Source: Acinetobacter radioresistens DSM 6976 = NBRC 102413 = CIP 103788 (lineage in GTDB: Bacteria > Pseudomonadota > Gammaproteobacteria > Pseudomonadales > Moraxellaceae). From it: DNA of 64,000 nt. Where the stretch lies: assembly GCF_006757745.1 (NCBI RefSeq), contig NZ_AP019740.1:1736001-1800000 (forward strand), given 5' to 3'. Numbering within the stretch: position 1 is the stretch's first letter; every line of letters begins with the position of its first letter. Both the position numbers and the translations under genes were made by a program. Positions 9,337 to 18,138 of the stretch are shown here, in pieces. The notes beneath the pieces were generated by a model. That model was not told where the DNA came from. It was given only the letters and a program-made list of their open reading frames with translations, and did not search any database.

Positions 9337-10396
9337 GAGCTTCTTCCTGCATCTCGATACGGTTTGATGCATTTAACGCAGCAATTTTCTTTAATTGCTT
9401 CTCGGCTTCTTTCTTCATTAAACGGCGTAAACGTGCAAGACCCACATCGTGTTGATAGAGGAATTCTTTTTCACGGGCATTTGGCGCAAGGTTTTCTAAA
9501 ATAATTCGGTCTTGTTCCAATACATCCCAATGCAACTGTTCTAAATGATTGCGATATAAGAAACGCCATACATTACGTTGCCAGCAACTCACCTTACGGC
9601 AGCGCCAGAAAAATACGCGAGTATTGTTGGCATCAATTGGCGTTGCATAACCTACAATCCAGAATTCGCCACCTGGGCCAAATTGTTTGCGGTATGGAAT
9701 TGAAAGACGTAACCAGCTTGCACCTGTTGAACCATATTCAACCCAGTCAAAGTTCACACCGGTTTGACCTTCTTTTTCAAAAACAAAGCCATTATCGGTC
9801 GTGCGGTGTTTCATCTCTGCAGTACGTTCACCATCTGCCATTGAGTGCGATGTCGCGTGTAAATAGGTCCCATGCATTGGGTCCATCACGTTATCAATCG
9901 CGTATTGATGGTTTACTTTCCAGTCTGCTTGGCAAAGGAATGAACTCCACTCTTCGCTTGCAAGTTGCTCTGGAAACTCAAGCGGCGCTGGTTGTTCATT
10001 TGCATCAAGACCAAACCAGATAAAGATTGCGCCATGTTGCTCAATGACAGGATAGTTCTTTAAACATTTAGTACCAGTCATTGGACATTCATGAACGGCT
10101 GGCACATCAGCAACAACACCGTCAGCACGAACTTCAACACCGTGATACCAGCAAGCAACTCGGTCACCCAAATTCCAACCCAGTGAAAGACGAGCACCGC
10201 GATGTGGACAGCGATCTTCAAGCGCGTGAACCTGACCTTCAGCATCACGCCAAACTACAATATTTTCGCCTAAACGAGTAATTCCGACTGGATTAGCAGC
10301 GACTTCCCAACTTGCTAAAACCGGGTGCCATTGGTCACGTAAACCAAGTTCTAAATATTCTTCAGCGCTTTGTGAAGTTGATACGATTGCGTTCAT
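9329..10396 (-). CDS. Rieske non-haem iron oxygenase, terminal (alpha) subunit
   Basis: A 355-residue aromatic-ring-hydroxylating oxygenase. Rieske [2Fe-2S] ligands are in EDRCPHRGARLSLG and ACWYHGVEV (C-x-H and C-x2-H). The mononuclear iron site is seen as DNVMDPMHGTYLHATSH. Its length is short for a biphenyl-type alpha subunit and fits the phthalate/vanillate-oxygenase-like group. No beta subunit gene is present, which agrees with that group. It would work with the ferredoxin and FAD reductase of the same operon. The substrate is not recognisable. Confidence 0.9.
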   Translation of the reverse strand: MNAIVSTSQSAEEYLELGLRDQWHPVLASWEVAANPVGITRLGENIVVWRDAEGQVHALEDRCPHRGARLSLGWNLGDRVACWYHGVEVRADGVVADVPAVHECPMTGTKCLKNYPVIEQHGAIFIWFGLDANEQPAPLEFPEQLASEEWSSFLCQADWKVNHQYAIDNVMDPMHGTYLHATSHSMADGERTAEMKHRTTDNGFVFEKEGQTGVNFDWVEYGSTGASWLRLSIPYRKQFGPGGEFWIVGYATPIDANNTRVFFWRCRKVSCWQRNVWRFLYRNHLEQLHWDVLEQDRIILENLAPNAREKEFLYQHDVGLARLRRLMKKEAEKQLKKIAALNASNRIEMQEEAHG

Positions 10397-10412
10397 TTTA
10401 TTCTTCCCTGAA

Positions 10413-10712
10413 TCAATAACCTAAACGTTGCATTTCTTCTGTAAAGCTTGCAGAAGTCCATTCATCACCAGATTCACAACGGAAACCCTGTTGATTAAGG
10501 GCAGAAACAACCTCATCTAACTCAGTTGCGCCCGCAGAAAATGCCTGAATCAAGTTTTTTACAAAGTCTTGTTCGTAGAGAGTTGGTTCTTTATAACGTG
10601 TCTGCCAAACCAACAATTCAGATTGACCTGGAACTTGAATATTGTTGATACCTGCTTCGGTTGCTGGCGTTGCATGAATCCAGCTTGCCAACTTTTCATT
10701 AAATGTCTTCAT
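10413..10712 (-). CDS. Small conserved-looking protein of the oxygenase operon, function unknown
   Basis: A 99-residue soluble protein between the ferredoxin and oxygenase genes, 16 bp and 27 bp from them. It has no signal peptide or membrane segment. The C-terminal half (DEVVSALNQQGFRCESGDEW) looks like a recombinase-type helix-turn-helix fragment, an annotation such proteins often receive. That resemblance need not mean DNA binding. Its fixed place between two oxygenase components suggests an accessory or assembly role; this is inference. I do not recognise a specific function. Confidence 0.65.
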   Translation of the reverse strand: MKTFNEKLASWIHATPATEAGINNIQVPGQSELLVWQTRYKEPTLYEQDFVKNLIQAFSAGATELDEVVSALNQQGFRCESGDEWTSASFTEEMQRLGY

Positions 10713-10739
10713 TGTTCTGCTTCCTTGTACATGTGAGGA

Positions 10740-11045
10740 CTAGAGTTGAATTTGAATATCCTGTCCTTCAACACGAACCGGGTACGTACATAGGTTTCTA
10801 CACCCTGGTCCACTTTTTAGCTCACCTGTCTGAATGTCAAAAATTGCTTCGTGCAATGGACATTCAACAGTCTGATCTTCGATAAATCCTTCGGTTAATA
10901 AGGCATACGCATGAGGGCAAACATTTTCGATAGCAAAGTAATTTTCATCGACAAAAAAAACACCAATTTTTTTCCCTTCAATTTCGATGGCTTTCGGCTC
11001 ATCTTCGCTAACGTCACCCTGCTGACAAACTGAGATCCAACTCAT
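10740..11045 (-). CDS. Rieske-type ferredoxin
   Basis: A 101-residue ferredoxin and first gene of the leftward operon. The cluster ligands are in ENVCPHAYALLTEG and VECPLHEAIFD (C-x-H and C-x2-H). It carries electrons from the FAD reductase (6390) to the terminal oxygenase (9329). I chose the ATG at 11045 because the family start (SWISVCQQGDV) directly follows; the frame could extend 12 codons upstream. The 250 bp to the divergent IclR gene must hold its promoter. Confidence 0.88.
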   Translation of the reverse strand: MSWISVCQQGDVSEDEPKAIEIEGKKIGVFFVDENYFAIENVCPHAYALLTEGFIEDQTVECPLHEAIFDIQTGELKSGPGCRNLCTYPVRVEGQDIQIQL

Positions 11046-11298
11046 ACCTTGCGTCCTCATTTTGTTTTGTATATAAAACAATATTTAATATAAGAAACTT
11101 TATAAAAGAATACCCTTAAATTATTTTTTATGTCAAATTTTATATTTTACTAATAATCAAATATTTAATATTTTTATTAAAATAATTTTGTTTTAAATAG
11201 AATCAAAAGTTTTATATGTGAAAATTGTTTTAATTATTCTTTAACATTACAATGAATCTGAAACTATATTAAAATTTACTGGTTTGAGTAATTTCATC
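11046..11298. promoter_or_regulatory. Divergent control region between the oxygenase operon and the IclR gene
   Basis: About 250 bp of very AT-rich DNA separating two divergent units. Both the leftward catabolic operon and the rightward IclR gene must start here. I see many A/T runs and loose inverted repeats, but no operator I can name and no promoter clear enough to place. Confidence 0.5.
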
Positions 11299-12111
11299 AT
11301 GACTGTTGCACTAGACGATACAACTGAAGACCTTTCAAACAATAAGAATGAGGAACGATATCTGGTACCAGGCCTAGTCCGAGGGCTGGCTGTTTTGCAG
11401 GCTTTTAATCAGGAAGCAAGTGAAATGACCATCTCTGAAATTGCAGAGATTCTAAATGTGAACCGTTCGAGCGCTTTTCGCCTGATCTACACGCTTGAGG
11501 CATCAGGTTATCTTAGAAAAGCCAGCGCCAAGACCTATGCCCTAGACTCAAAAGTTATGGAGCTCGGATTTAACAGCTTGTCCAAACTTTCGCTGACCGA
11601 TCTTGCTACACCTATTATGAAAGAACTGCGGGACCAAACTCAGGTTGCTGCACATCTGTCTGTTCTTGAAGGAACACACATTATTTTTATTCATAATGTT
11701 CAGGCTATTGGGGCATTTACGAGTACTTTACAGGTGGGAACCCGATGGCCAGCCCATGCTACAGTAATTGGACAATATCTACTTTCAAGTTTGCCTGAGA
11801 ACGAGGTACGGCAGCGTTATAGCAAATTTCAGGACTGGAAGTCCTTTTCCGAGCGCACACCCAAAAATTTAAAAGAGTTACTAGCTAGACTTGATTTAGT
11901 ACGTGAACAAAAATTTATGGTGAGCTGGGGTCATTTTAATCATGATATGGCTGCCTGTGCTGCTCCTATCTTTAAACAGTCTAAACAGGAAATGGTTGCA
12001 GTTTTATCAGTGAGCTGTCCTCTTAGTACTTATGATGAAAATGTATTTAAAGACGAAATTGCGAATCTGGTTACGGCCTCTGCCAATAAAATTTCAAAAT
12101 TTATTTATTGA
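11299..12111 (+). CDS. IclR-family transcriptional regulator
   Basis: A 270-residue IclR-type protein. The N-terminal winged helix includes RGLAVLQAFNQEASEMTISE and LNVNRSSAFRLIYTLEASG; the C-terminal effector domain ends with ACAAPIFKQSKQEMVAVLSV. The ATG at 11299 is preferred over a TTG five codons upstream. IclR regulators commonly control divergent aromatic catabolic operons, so the operon at 1-11045 is the likely target; antABC starts 164 bp downstream and is a second possibility. The effector is unknown. Confidence 0.88.
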   Translation: MTVALDDTTEDLSNNKNEERYLVPGLVRGLAVLQAFNQEASEMTISEIAEILNVNRSSAFRLIYTLEASGYLRKASAKTYALDSKVMELGFNSLSKLSLTDLATPIMKELRDQTQVAAHLSVLEGTHIIFIHNVQAIGAFTSTLQVGTRWPAHATVIGQYLLSSLPENEVRQRYSKFQDWKSFSERTPKNLKELLARLDLVREQKFMVSWGHFNHDMAACAAPIFKQSKQEMVAVLSVSCPLSTYDENVFKDEIANLVTASANKISKFIY

Positions 12112-12275
12112 TCTCAAGCAAGTTATATCATCGCTGAATCTTCTTCTATTTATATATATAGTACTTTAAAGACGTTTCTGCAAAAACTGGATAAAGTTCT
12201 GGAAAAATCGGATAGAGGCCAAATGGTAATCGCGGTTCAATCAAGAAAAGCGCTGATTGAATGGAGTATTATAAA

Positions 12276-13691
12276 ATGGCCTCACGTAGCGTAACTGAAT
12301 GGCAGGATTTCGTTGCAGGATGCATTGATTTTCGTCCAAATGACGGGGTTTTCCGTATAGCGCGTGATATGTTCACGCAGCCAGAATTGTTTGATCTTGA
12401 AATGGAATTCATTTTTGAAAAAGTATGGATTTATGCCTGTCATGAAAGTGAAATTCCCAATAACCATGACTTTCTAACTGTCCAGATTGGCCGACAGCCT
12501 ATCATCATCAGCCGTGATGGTAAGGGTGAACTGCATGCTATGGTTAACGCCTGTGAACATCGTGGAGCAACCTTAACCAGGGTTGCCAAAGGCAATCAGT
12601 CTACTTTCACCTGTCCGTTCCATGCCTGGTGCTATAAGTCCGATGGTCGTCTGGTTAAGGTTAAAGCACCAAGTGAATATTGTGAAGATTTTGACAAATC
12701 CAGTCGTGGTCTAAAGCAGGGCCGGATTGCCAGCTATCGTGGTTTTGTATTTGTTAGCCTTGATGTGCAGGCTACAGATAGCCTCGAAGATTTTTTAGGT
12801 GATGCCAAAGTATTTCTCGACCTGATGGTCGAGCAGTCACCTACCGGTGAGCTGGAAGTGTTACAGGGTAAGTCGGCTTATACTTTTGCAGGTAACTGGA
12901 AACTGCAAAATGAAAATGGCCTAGATGGCTATCATGTCAGTACTGTTCACTACAATTATGTTTCAACTGTACAGCATCGCCAGCAGGTCAATGCAGCCAA
13001 AGGTAGTGATCTTGATACTCTTGATTATAGCAAGCTGGGTGCGGGTGATAATGAAACTGATGATGGCTGGTTTAGCTTTAAAAACGGTCATAGCGTTTTA
13101 TTTAGTGATATGCCGAACCCGACGGTCCGCCCTGGATATGAAACAGTCATGCCCTATCTGGTCGAGAAATATGGTCCAAAGCGTGCTGAGTGGGCAATGC
13201 ACCGTCTCAGAAACTTAAACCTCTATCCAAGTCTGTTTTTTATGGACCAGATCAGTTCGCAGTTACGAATCGTACGCCCGGTCGCCTGGAACAAGACAGA
13301 AGTAATCAGTCAGTGCATTGGGGTTAAAGGAGAGTCAGCTGAAGCTCGCCGTAACCGCATTCGTCAGTTTGAAGATTTCTTTAATGTATCCGGCCTAGGC
13401 ACTCCCGATGATCTGGTCGAGTTCCGTGAACAGCAGAAAGGTTTCCAAGCACGTCTGGAACGCTGGAGCGATATTTCACGTGGCCACCATACGTGGTGTT
13501 ATGGCCCTACCCAGAATTCACAGGACTTGGGTATTGAGCCTGTCATTACCGGGCGTGAATTCACACATGAAGGACTTTATGTGAACCAGCACGGTCACTG
13601 GCAACAGTTAATGTTAGACGGCCTAAAAAAGAAAGCTTTAAAACTGCATGATATTACTTATGAAAATCATACTGTAACGGATGAGGTGTAA
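12276..13691 (+). CDS. antA: Anthranilate 1,2-dioxygenase, large (alpha) subunit
   Basis: A 471-residue Rieske oxygenase alpha subunit. Rieske ligands are in NACEHRGATLTRV and CPFHAWCYKSDG; the mononuclear iron site lies around NGLDGYHVSTVHYNYV. The N-terminal EWQDF and DFRPNDGVFRIARDMFT match what I recall of Acinetobacter AntA and differ from BenA, so I call it antA rather than benA. With AntB and AntC it converts anthranilate to catechol, CO2 and ammonia. Start 12276 has GGAG upstream; an ATG five codons earlier overlaps that GGAG. antB follows 2 bp after its stop. Confidence 0.88.
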   Translation: MASRSVTEWQDFVAGCIDFRPNDGVFRIARDMFTQPELFDLEMEFIFEKVWIYACHESEIPNNHDFLTVQIGRQPIIISRDGKGELHAMVNACEHRGATLTRVAKGNQSTFTCPFHAWCYKSDGRLVKVKAPSEYCEDFDKSSRGLKQGRIASYRGFVFVSLDVQATDSLEDFLGDAKVFLDLMVEQSPTGELEVLQGKSAYTFAGNWKLQNENGLDGYHVSTVHYNYVSTVQHRQQVNAAKGSDLDTLDYSKLGAGDNETDDGWFSFKNGHSVLFSDMPNPTVRPGYETVMPYLVEKYGPKRAEWAMHRLRNLNLYPSLFFMDQISSQLRIVRPVAWNKTEVISQCIGVKGESAEARRNRIRQFEDFFNVSGLGTPDDLVEFREQQKGFQARLERWSDISRGHHTWCYGPTQNSQDLGIEPVITGREFTHEGLYVNQHGHWQQLMLDGLKKKALKLHDITYENHTVTDEV

Positions 13692-13693
13692 TC

Positions 13694-14185
13694 ATGTCTC
13701 AAGAACTCCATTTCGCCGTTTCTCAATTTCTTTACCGTAAGGCAGAGCTTTGTGATGCCTATGAATGGGAGGCCTATCTCGAGTTATATGATGAAGACAG
13801 CGAATATCATATTCCACAGTGGATAGATGACCATACCTATGTACAAGATCCAAATCAGGGCTTGTCTTATATTTATTATGCAGACCGTTCAGGACTAGAA
13901 GACCGGGTATTCCGTATCCGTACAGGTAAAGCAGCATCTGCAACTCCTCTGCCACGTACTTTGCACAGTATTAACAATATACGGGTCAAGATGCTTGAGG
14001 ATGGTTTAATTCAGGCAAATGTTGTCTGGCAGACCCTCTACAACCGTCAAGGTCTGGAAGGCTGTTTCTACGGACATGCAACTTATATTCTGCGCAAAAC
14101 TGAAGAAACGTTTCGGATCCGTCGTCAGCACACTGTTTTGCTTAATGACAAGATTGATTCCGTACTCGACTTTTATCATGTATAA
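13694..14185 (+). CDS. antB: Anthranilate 1,2-dioxygenase, small (beta) subunit
   Basis: A 163-residue ring-hydroxylating dioxygenase beta subunit of the NTF2-like fold. It contains the acidic ELYDEDSEYHIPQW segment and the family-typical RTLHSINNIRV. Beta subunits are structural partners of the alpha subunit in an alpha3beta3 complex. It lies between antA and antC with gaps of 2 and 10 bp, so the three are one transcription unit. Confidence 0.88.
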   Translation: MSQELHFAVSQFLYRKAELCDAYEWEAYLELYDEDSEYHIPQWIDDHTYVQDPNQGLSYIYYADRSGLEDRVFRIRTGKAASATPLPRTLHSINNIRVKMLEDGLIQANVVWQTLYNRQGLEGCFYGHATYILRKTEETFRIRRQHTVLLNDKIDSVLDFYHV

Positions 14186-14195
14186 GGAGTGACAC

Positions 14196-15230
14196 ATGGG
14201 GCATTCTGTTGCACTCAACTTTGCAGATGGTAAAACTTTTTTTATCTCGGTAAATGATGACGAGCTATTGCTGGATGCGGCTGTTCGTCAGGGAATCAAC
14301 CTCCCTTTAGACTGCCGTGAAGGTGTATGTGGCACCTGTCAAGGACAGTGTGAAACTGGCATTTACGAGCAGGATTATGTTGATGAAGATGCGTTAAGCG
14401 AGCGGGATCTCGCTGAGCGTAAAATGCTGGCTTGTCAGACCCGGGTCATGTCAAATGCTGCTTTTTATTTTGACCATAACTCAAATATCTGTAACGCAGG
14501 TGACACGCTCAAGCTTGCCACCACAGTCACTGCTGTTGAGCTGGTTTCTGAAACAACTGCAATTTTACACCTTGATGCCAGCACACATAAGGAACAGTTA
14601 CAGTTTTTGCCAGGACAATATGCACGCTTACAGATTCCAGGCACACCAGACTGGCGCTCTTATTCTTTTGCCAACCGGCCAAATCACTCTAACCAGCTAC
14701 AGTTTTTAATCCGGTTGTTGCCGGATGGAGTAATGAGCAATTACTTACGTGAGCGCTGTGAGGTTGGTCAAATCTTAATGATGGAAGCCCCTTTAGGCAG
14801 CTTTTATTTGCGCGAAGTAGAACGTCCACTGGTTTTTATCGCTGGTGGAACCGGACTGTCAGCCTTTTTGGGTATGCTCGACAATATCGCAGAACAGCCT
14901 AACACACCTGCCGTTCAGCTATTTTATGGTGTAAATAGTGAGGCTGATTTATGTGAACAGCAGCGGCTGCAGAGTTATGCTGAACGTATTCCCAACTTTA
15001 GTTATCAGCCGATTGTGACTAAAGCTTCAAGTACATGGACAGGAAAAACTGGCTATATTCAGGAGCATTTAAATAGAGACCAGCTCGCTGAGCAGGCATT
15101 TGATATGTATTTGTGTGGTCCTCCACCCATGATTGAGGCAGTTAAAAGCTGGCTGGATATTGAAGAGTTGCAGGATTATCGGATTTATAGCGAAAAATTT
15201 TTACAGAGTAATACCAGCCATAGCCCATAA
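14196..15230 (+). CDS. antC: Anthranilate 1,2-dioxygenase reductase component
   Basis: A 344-residue fusion electron-transfer protein. The N-terminal plant-type [2Fe-2S] domain has ligands in DCREGVCGTCQGQCE with the fourth Cys in KMLACQTRV. The FAD domain has RSYSFANRP, and the NAD domain has AGGTGLSAFLGM and LCGPPPMIEAV. It transfers electrons from NADH to the AntAB oxygenase. It resembles BenC as well; the ant assignment rests on the partner AntA. Confidence 0.88.
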   Translation: MGHSVALNFADGKTFFISVNDDELLLDAAVRQGINLPLDCREGVCGTCQGQCETGIYEQDYVDEDALSERDLAERKMLACQTRVMSNAAFYFDHNSNICNAGDTLKLATTVTAVELVSETTAILHLDASTHKEQLQFLPGQYARLQIPGTPDWRSYSFANRPNHSNQLQFLIRLLPDGVMSNYLRERCEVGQILMMEAPLGSFYLREVERPLVFIAGGTGLSAFLGMLDNIAEQPNTPAVQLFYGVNSEADLCEQQRLQSYAERIPNFSYQPIVTKASSTWTGKTGYIQEHLNRDQLAEQAFDMYLCGPPPMIEAVKSWLDIEELQDYRIYSEKFLQSNTSHSP

Positions 15231-15271
15231 AACAAGTTGTACCAAGGAAAGATAACAACAAGACGTTTTTT

Positions 15272-15299
15272 CAGAGGCTGATCTCTCGTCAGCCCCTGT
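15272..15299 (+). promoter_or_regulatory. Intercistronic hairpin between antC and catA
   Basis: GGCTGA and TCAGCC form a stem with a 7-nt loop, extended by flanking CAG/CTG. It lies in the 100-bp gap between antC and catA and has no T-tract, so it is not a classic terminator. It could protect or separate the catA part of a shared transcript. Confidence 0.5.
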
Positions 15300-15331
15300 T
15301 AGTGTCTTATACATACTTAAGGAGTGATAGT

Positions 15332-16252
15332 ATGAACCGTCAACAAATTGATGCGCTCGTAAAACAAATGAATGTCGATACTGCCAAAGGCCCGGTCGAT
15401 GAGCGCATTCAGCAGGTCGTCGTCCGCCTGCTCGGGGATCTGTTCCAGGCTATCGAAGACCTCGACATCCAGCCCTCTGAAGTCTGGAAAGGCCTCGAAT
15501 ACCTGACCGATGCAGGTCAGGCCAATGAACTCGGCCTGCTCGCTGCCGGGCTCGGTCTTGAACACTACCTCGACCTGCGTGCCGATGAGGCAGATGCCAA
15601 GGCCGGTATCACTGGCGGCACTCCCCGTACCATCGAAGGCCCGCTCTATGTGGCCGGTGCCCCTGAGTCTGTCGGCTTTGCCCGTATGGATGACGGCTCC
15701 GAGTCCGACAAGGTCGACACTCTGATCATTGAAGGCACAGTTACTGATACAGAGGGCAATATTATTGAAGGAGCCAAGGTAGAAGTCTGGCATGCCAACA
15801 GCCTGGGGAACTATTCATTCTTTGACAAGTCCCAGTCCGACTTTAACCTGCGCCGTACCATCCTTACAGATGTGAATGGTAAATATGTTGCCCTGACCAC
15901 CATGCCGGTAGGTTATGGCTGCCCGCCAGAAGGCACTACCCAGGCGCTTTTAAACAAGCTCGGCCGTCATGGTAACCGCCCTTCTCATGTGCATTATTTT
16001 GTATCGGCACCGGGTTACCGCAAGCTCACCACACAGTTCAATATCGAAGGTGACGAGTATCTGTGGGATGACTTTGCCTTTGCTACCCGTGACGGGCTGG
16101 TTGCCACAGCAACAGATGTGACTGATGAAGCTGAAATAGCCCGTCGCGAACTGGAAAAGCCATTCAAGTACATCACTTTTAATGTTGAGCTCGTGAAAGA
16201 AGCAGAAGCTGCTCCTTCTAGCGAAGTTGAACGACGACGTGCAGCTGCTTAA
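15332..16252 (+). CDS. catA: Catechol 1,2-dioxygenase (intradiol)
   Basis: A 306-residue intradiol dioxygenase that opens catechol to cis,cis-muconate using Fe(III). Visible ligands are the tyrosine in GNYSFF or GGTPRTIEGPLYV's neighbourhood, the Tyr in TMPVGYGCPPEG, and the two histidines in NRPSHVHYFVSAPG. The helical N-terminal dimerisation domain is intact. Start 15332 follows AAGGAG at 15319-15324; an upstream in-frame ATG at 15302 has no such site. It receives catechol from AntABC. The first ~390 bases are clearly more GC-rich than the rest (37 of 60 bases in 15421-15480 and in 15661-15720, against 25 of 60 in 15721-15780). Confidence 0.92.
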   Translation: MNRQQIDALVKQMNVDTAKGPVDERIQQVVVRLLGDLFQAIEDLDIQPSEVWKGLEYLTDAGQANELGLLAAGLGLEHYLDLRADEADAKAGITGGTPRTIEGPLYVAGAPESVGFARMDDGSESDKVDTLIIEGTVTDTEGNIIEGAKVEVWHANSLGNYSFFDKSQSDFNLRRTILTDVNGKYVALTTMPVGYGCPPEGTTQALLNKLGRHGNRPSHVHYFVSAPGYRKLTTQFNIEGDEYLWDDFAFATRDGLVATATDVTDEAEIARRELEKPFKYITFNVELVKEAEAAPSSEVERRRAAA

Positions 16253-16259
16253 TATCTTC

Positions 16260-16293
16260 ATCTGAGCCAAAATTTTTGGCTCAGATTTTTTTT
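16260..16293 (+). terminator. Rho-independent terminator after catA
   Basis: TCTGAGCCAAAA and TTTTGGCTCAGA form a perfect 12-bp stem with a 1-nt centre, followed by eight T. It lies 8 bp after the catA stop and ends the antABC-catA unit. Confidence 0.92.
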
Positions 16294-16723
16294 CTTCTTA
16301 AAAATACTTATATTCCAATTTTCAATTAATTCAGGTTTTTACCTTAAATTATATGTTTACTTTTTTTTAACTCATAAACATCACCCGATAAAACAATATG
16401 GAAAAAACGGATGAATATCAGGATTTATTGGATAGTGAAATATGGTTAAAAAGAGTTCAATTGGAAAGAGCGTTTATAGCTATATCCTGTGATGAGCTAA
16501 AAACATTTAGTCAGTTTACAGGAGATTGAACAGATCACTGGCAACAAGATTTAAGCGTTATTGATCTGTAATGGTCAAGGTGTTGGGGCAGTCTCAATAA
16601 TGAGGCTGATAAAAATAATCGAATTCTATTTTTTAATACATTGTATAGAAATTTTGATCTGTAGCGCATGAACCAGATTCAACAATTTGAGTGTCATCAT
16701 TTTATATTTTGAAAGGAATCAGT
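16294..16723. other. Intergenic region with one doubtful 43-codon ORF
   Basis: AT-rich spacer between catA and the MFS gene. A 43-codon ORF (16398-16529, starting MEKTDEYQDLLDSEIWLKR) has an ATG but no convincing ribosome-binding site and no recognised family; it might be a remnant. The promoter for the MFS gene must lie near its right end. Otherwise I see nothing. Confidence 0.4.
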
Positions 16724-18067
16724 ATGAAGACAATAGATGCAAATACTGTAATTAACCGTGACAAACTTTCACCCTTGCAATGGGTCGTATTCACTCTGGG
16801 TTTTCTGGTCTTCTTTTGCGATGGATTAGATACTGGCATTATTGGTTTTATCGCACCCGCATTACTGGATGACTGGGGCATCAGTAAACCACAGCTGGCG
16901 CCTGTATTAAGTGCAGCATTAGTCGGTATGTCAATTGGTGCCATTATTTCTGGTCCAATGGCAGATAAATTTGGACGTAAAGGAGTAATTGTATTGACCA
17001 CTTTACTGTTCGGGATTTTTACCGTGTTATGTGGCTTTGCCAGCACTACTCAGGAACTAATGATTTATCGTTTCATTACTGGTGTGGGTTTAGGAGCAGC
17101 CATGCCAAATATTAGTACGATTGTATCTGAATACATGCCCGTTAAACGTAAAGCCTTTTTAACCGGTCTGGCTGGTTGCGGTTTTATGCTGGGTATTTCC
17201 TGTGGTGGGGTACTTTCTGCTTATTTGCTCGAAAGCTTAGGCTGGGCTAAAGTAATTATTATTGGGGGAGCTATTCCTCTTATTCTTGTTGCATTTCTTC
17301 TATTCAAGCTTCCTGAGTCCACTCAGTACTTGATCAAACGTAACCAGCAGCAAAAAGCACAAAATATTCTGGAAAATATTCAGGGCCAATGTTTCGCTGA
17401 ACCTGTCAAACTGGTGCTCACTCAAGCTGAAAACCAGAGCAGTGAAAGTCCAGTCAAACTGGTGTTAGGTAAATATCTTTGGGGCTCTAGCATGTTATGG
17501 CTTTGCTGTTTCATGAGTTTGCTGGTGTTTTACCTGTTAACCAGCTGGATGCCAACCATCTTGAAAACAGCCGGTTTTACCACACAACAGTTCAGTCTGA
17601 TTGCAGCCATCTTCCCGTTCGGGGGCGTCATTGGTGCAACACTTATGGGCTGGTACATGGACAAGTTGAATCCAACCACTGTTATTAAATACTCATATTT
17701 AAGTGCATTTGCCTTACTGATTATTGCCGGTCTGGTCAGTTCAAATATCTTACTGCTTGGCATCACCATCTTTCTGATTGGTGCATTACTGGCAGGTGCA
17801 CAATCTTCTCTGCTTCCACTCTCGGCAATCTTTTATCCTACTGCCTGCCGTGCCGTAGGAGTTTCCTGGATGCATGGAATTGGACGTATTGGTGCAATTT
17901 TAGGTGCTTTCTTCGGTTCTCTGATCTTTACATTTAACCTGAGCCTGAGCGGTATCTTCTTTATTTTGGCAATTCCAACCTTTATTTCTTTTATCGCATT
18001 AAGTTTAAAAGTTATGCAGGAAAAAGCAAAAACCAGACAGGCATTAAAACTGGAAGGTTCTGTCTAG
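16724..18067 (+). CDS. MFS transporter, aromatic acid:H+ symporter (AAHS) type
   Basis: A 447-residue 12-TM carrier of the BenK/PcaK group. The TM1 signature FFCDGLDTGIIGFIAPAL has the DGxD motif required in this family, and GPMADKFGRKGVIV is the TM2-3 loop. The start at 16724 follows GAAAGGA at 16711-16717; a GTG 11 codons upstream is less likely. Directly after antABC-catA, it probably imports anthranilate or a related aromatic acid (inference). A bidirectional terminator follows. Confidence 0.88.
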   Translation: MKTIDANTVINRDKLSPLQWVVFTLGFLVFFCDGLDTGIIGFIAPALLDDWGISKPQLAPVLSAALVGMSIGAIISGPMADKFGRKGVIVLTTLLFGIFTVLCGFASTTQELMIYRFITGVGLGAAMPNISTIVSEYMPVKRKAFLTGLAGCGFMLGISCGGVLSAYLLESLGWAKVIIIGGAIPLILVAFLLFKLPESTQYLIKRNQQQKAQNILENIQGQCFAEPVKLVLTQAENQSSESPVKLVLGKYLWGSSMLWLCCFMSLLVFYLLTSWMPTILKTAGFTTQQFSLIAAIFPFGGVIGATLMGWYMDKLNPTTVIKYSYLSAFALLIIAGLVSSNILLLGITIFLIGALLAGAQSSLLPLSAIFYPTACRAVGVSWMHGIGRIGAILGAFFGSLIFTFNLSLSGIFFILAIPTFISFIALSLKVMQEKAKTRQALKLEGSV

Positions 18068-18085
18068 AGTATAAAACTTAAAAAT

Positions 18086-18123
18086 AAAAGCTGATTTAGA
18101 TTTTTATCTAAATCAGCTTTTTT
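18086..18123. terminator. Bidirectional terminator between the MFS and AraC genes
   Basis: AAAAGCTGATTTAGA and its complement TCTAAATCAGCTTTT form a ~15-bp stem with a 6-nt loop, A-rich on the left and ending in T on the right. The convergent genes on either side can both use it. Confidence 0.92.
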
Positions 18124-18138
18124 ATAGCTGCCAGAAGT

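Noticed and set aside
12276-15230. Benzoate dioxygenase (benABC) instead of antABC
   Set aside because: The alpha subunit's N-terminus (EWQDF, DFRPNDGVFRIARDMFT) fits AntA as I recall it and not BenA, and benD is absent after the reductase.
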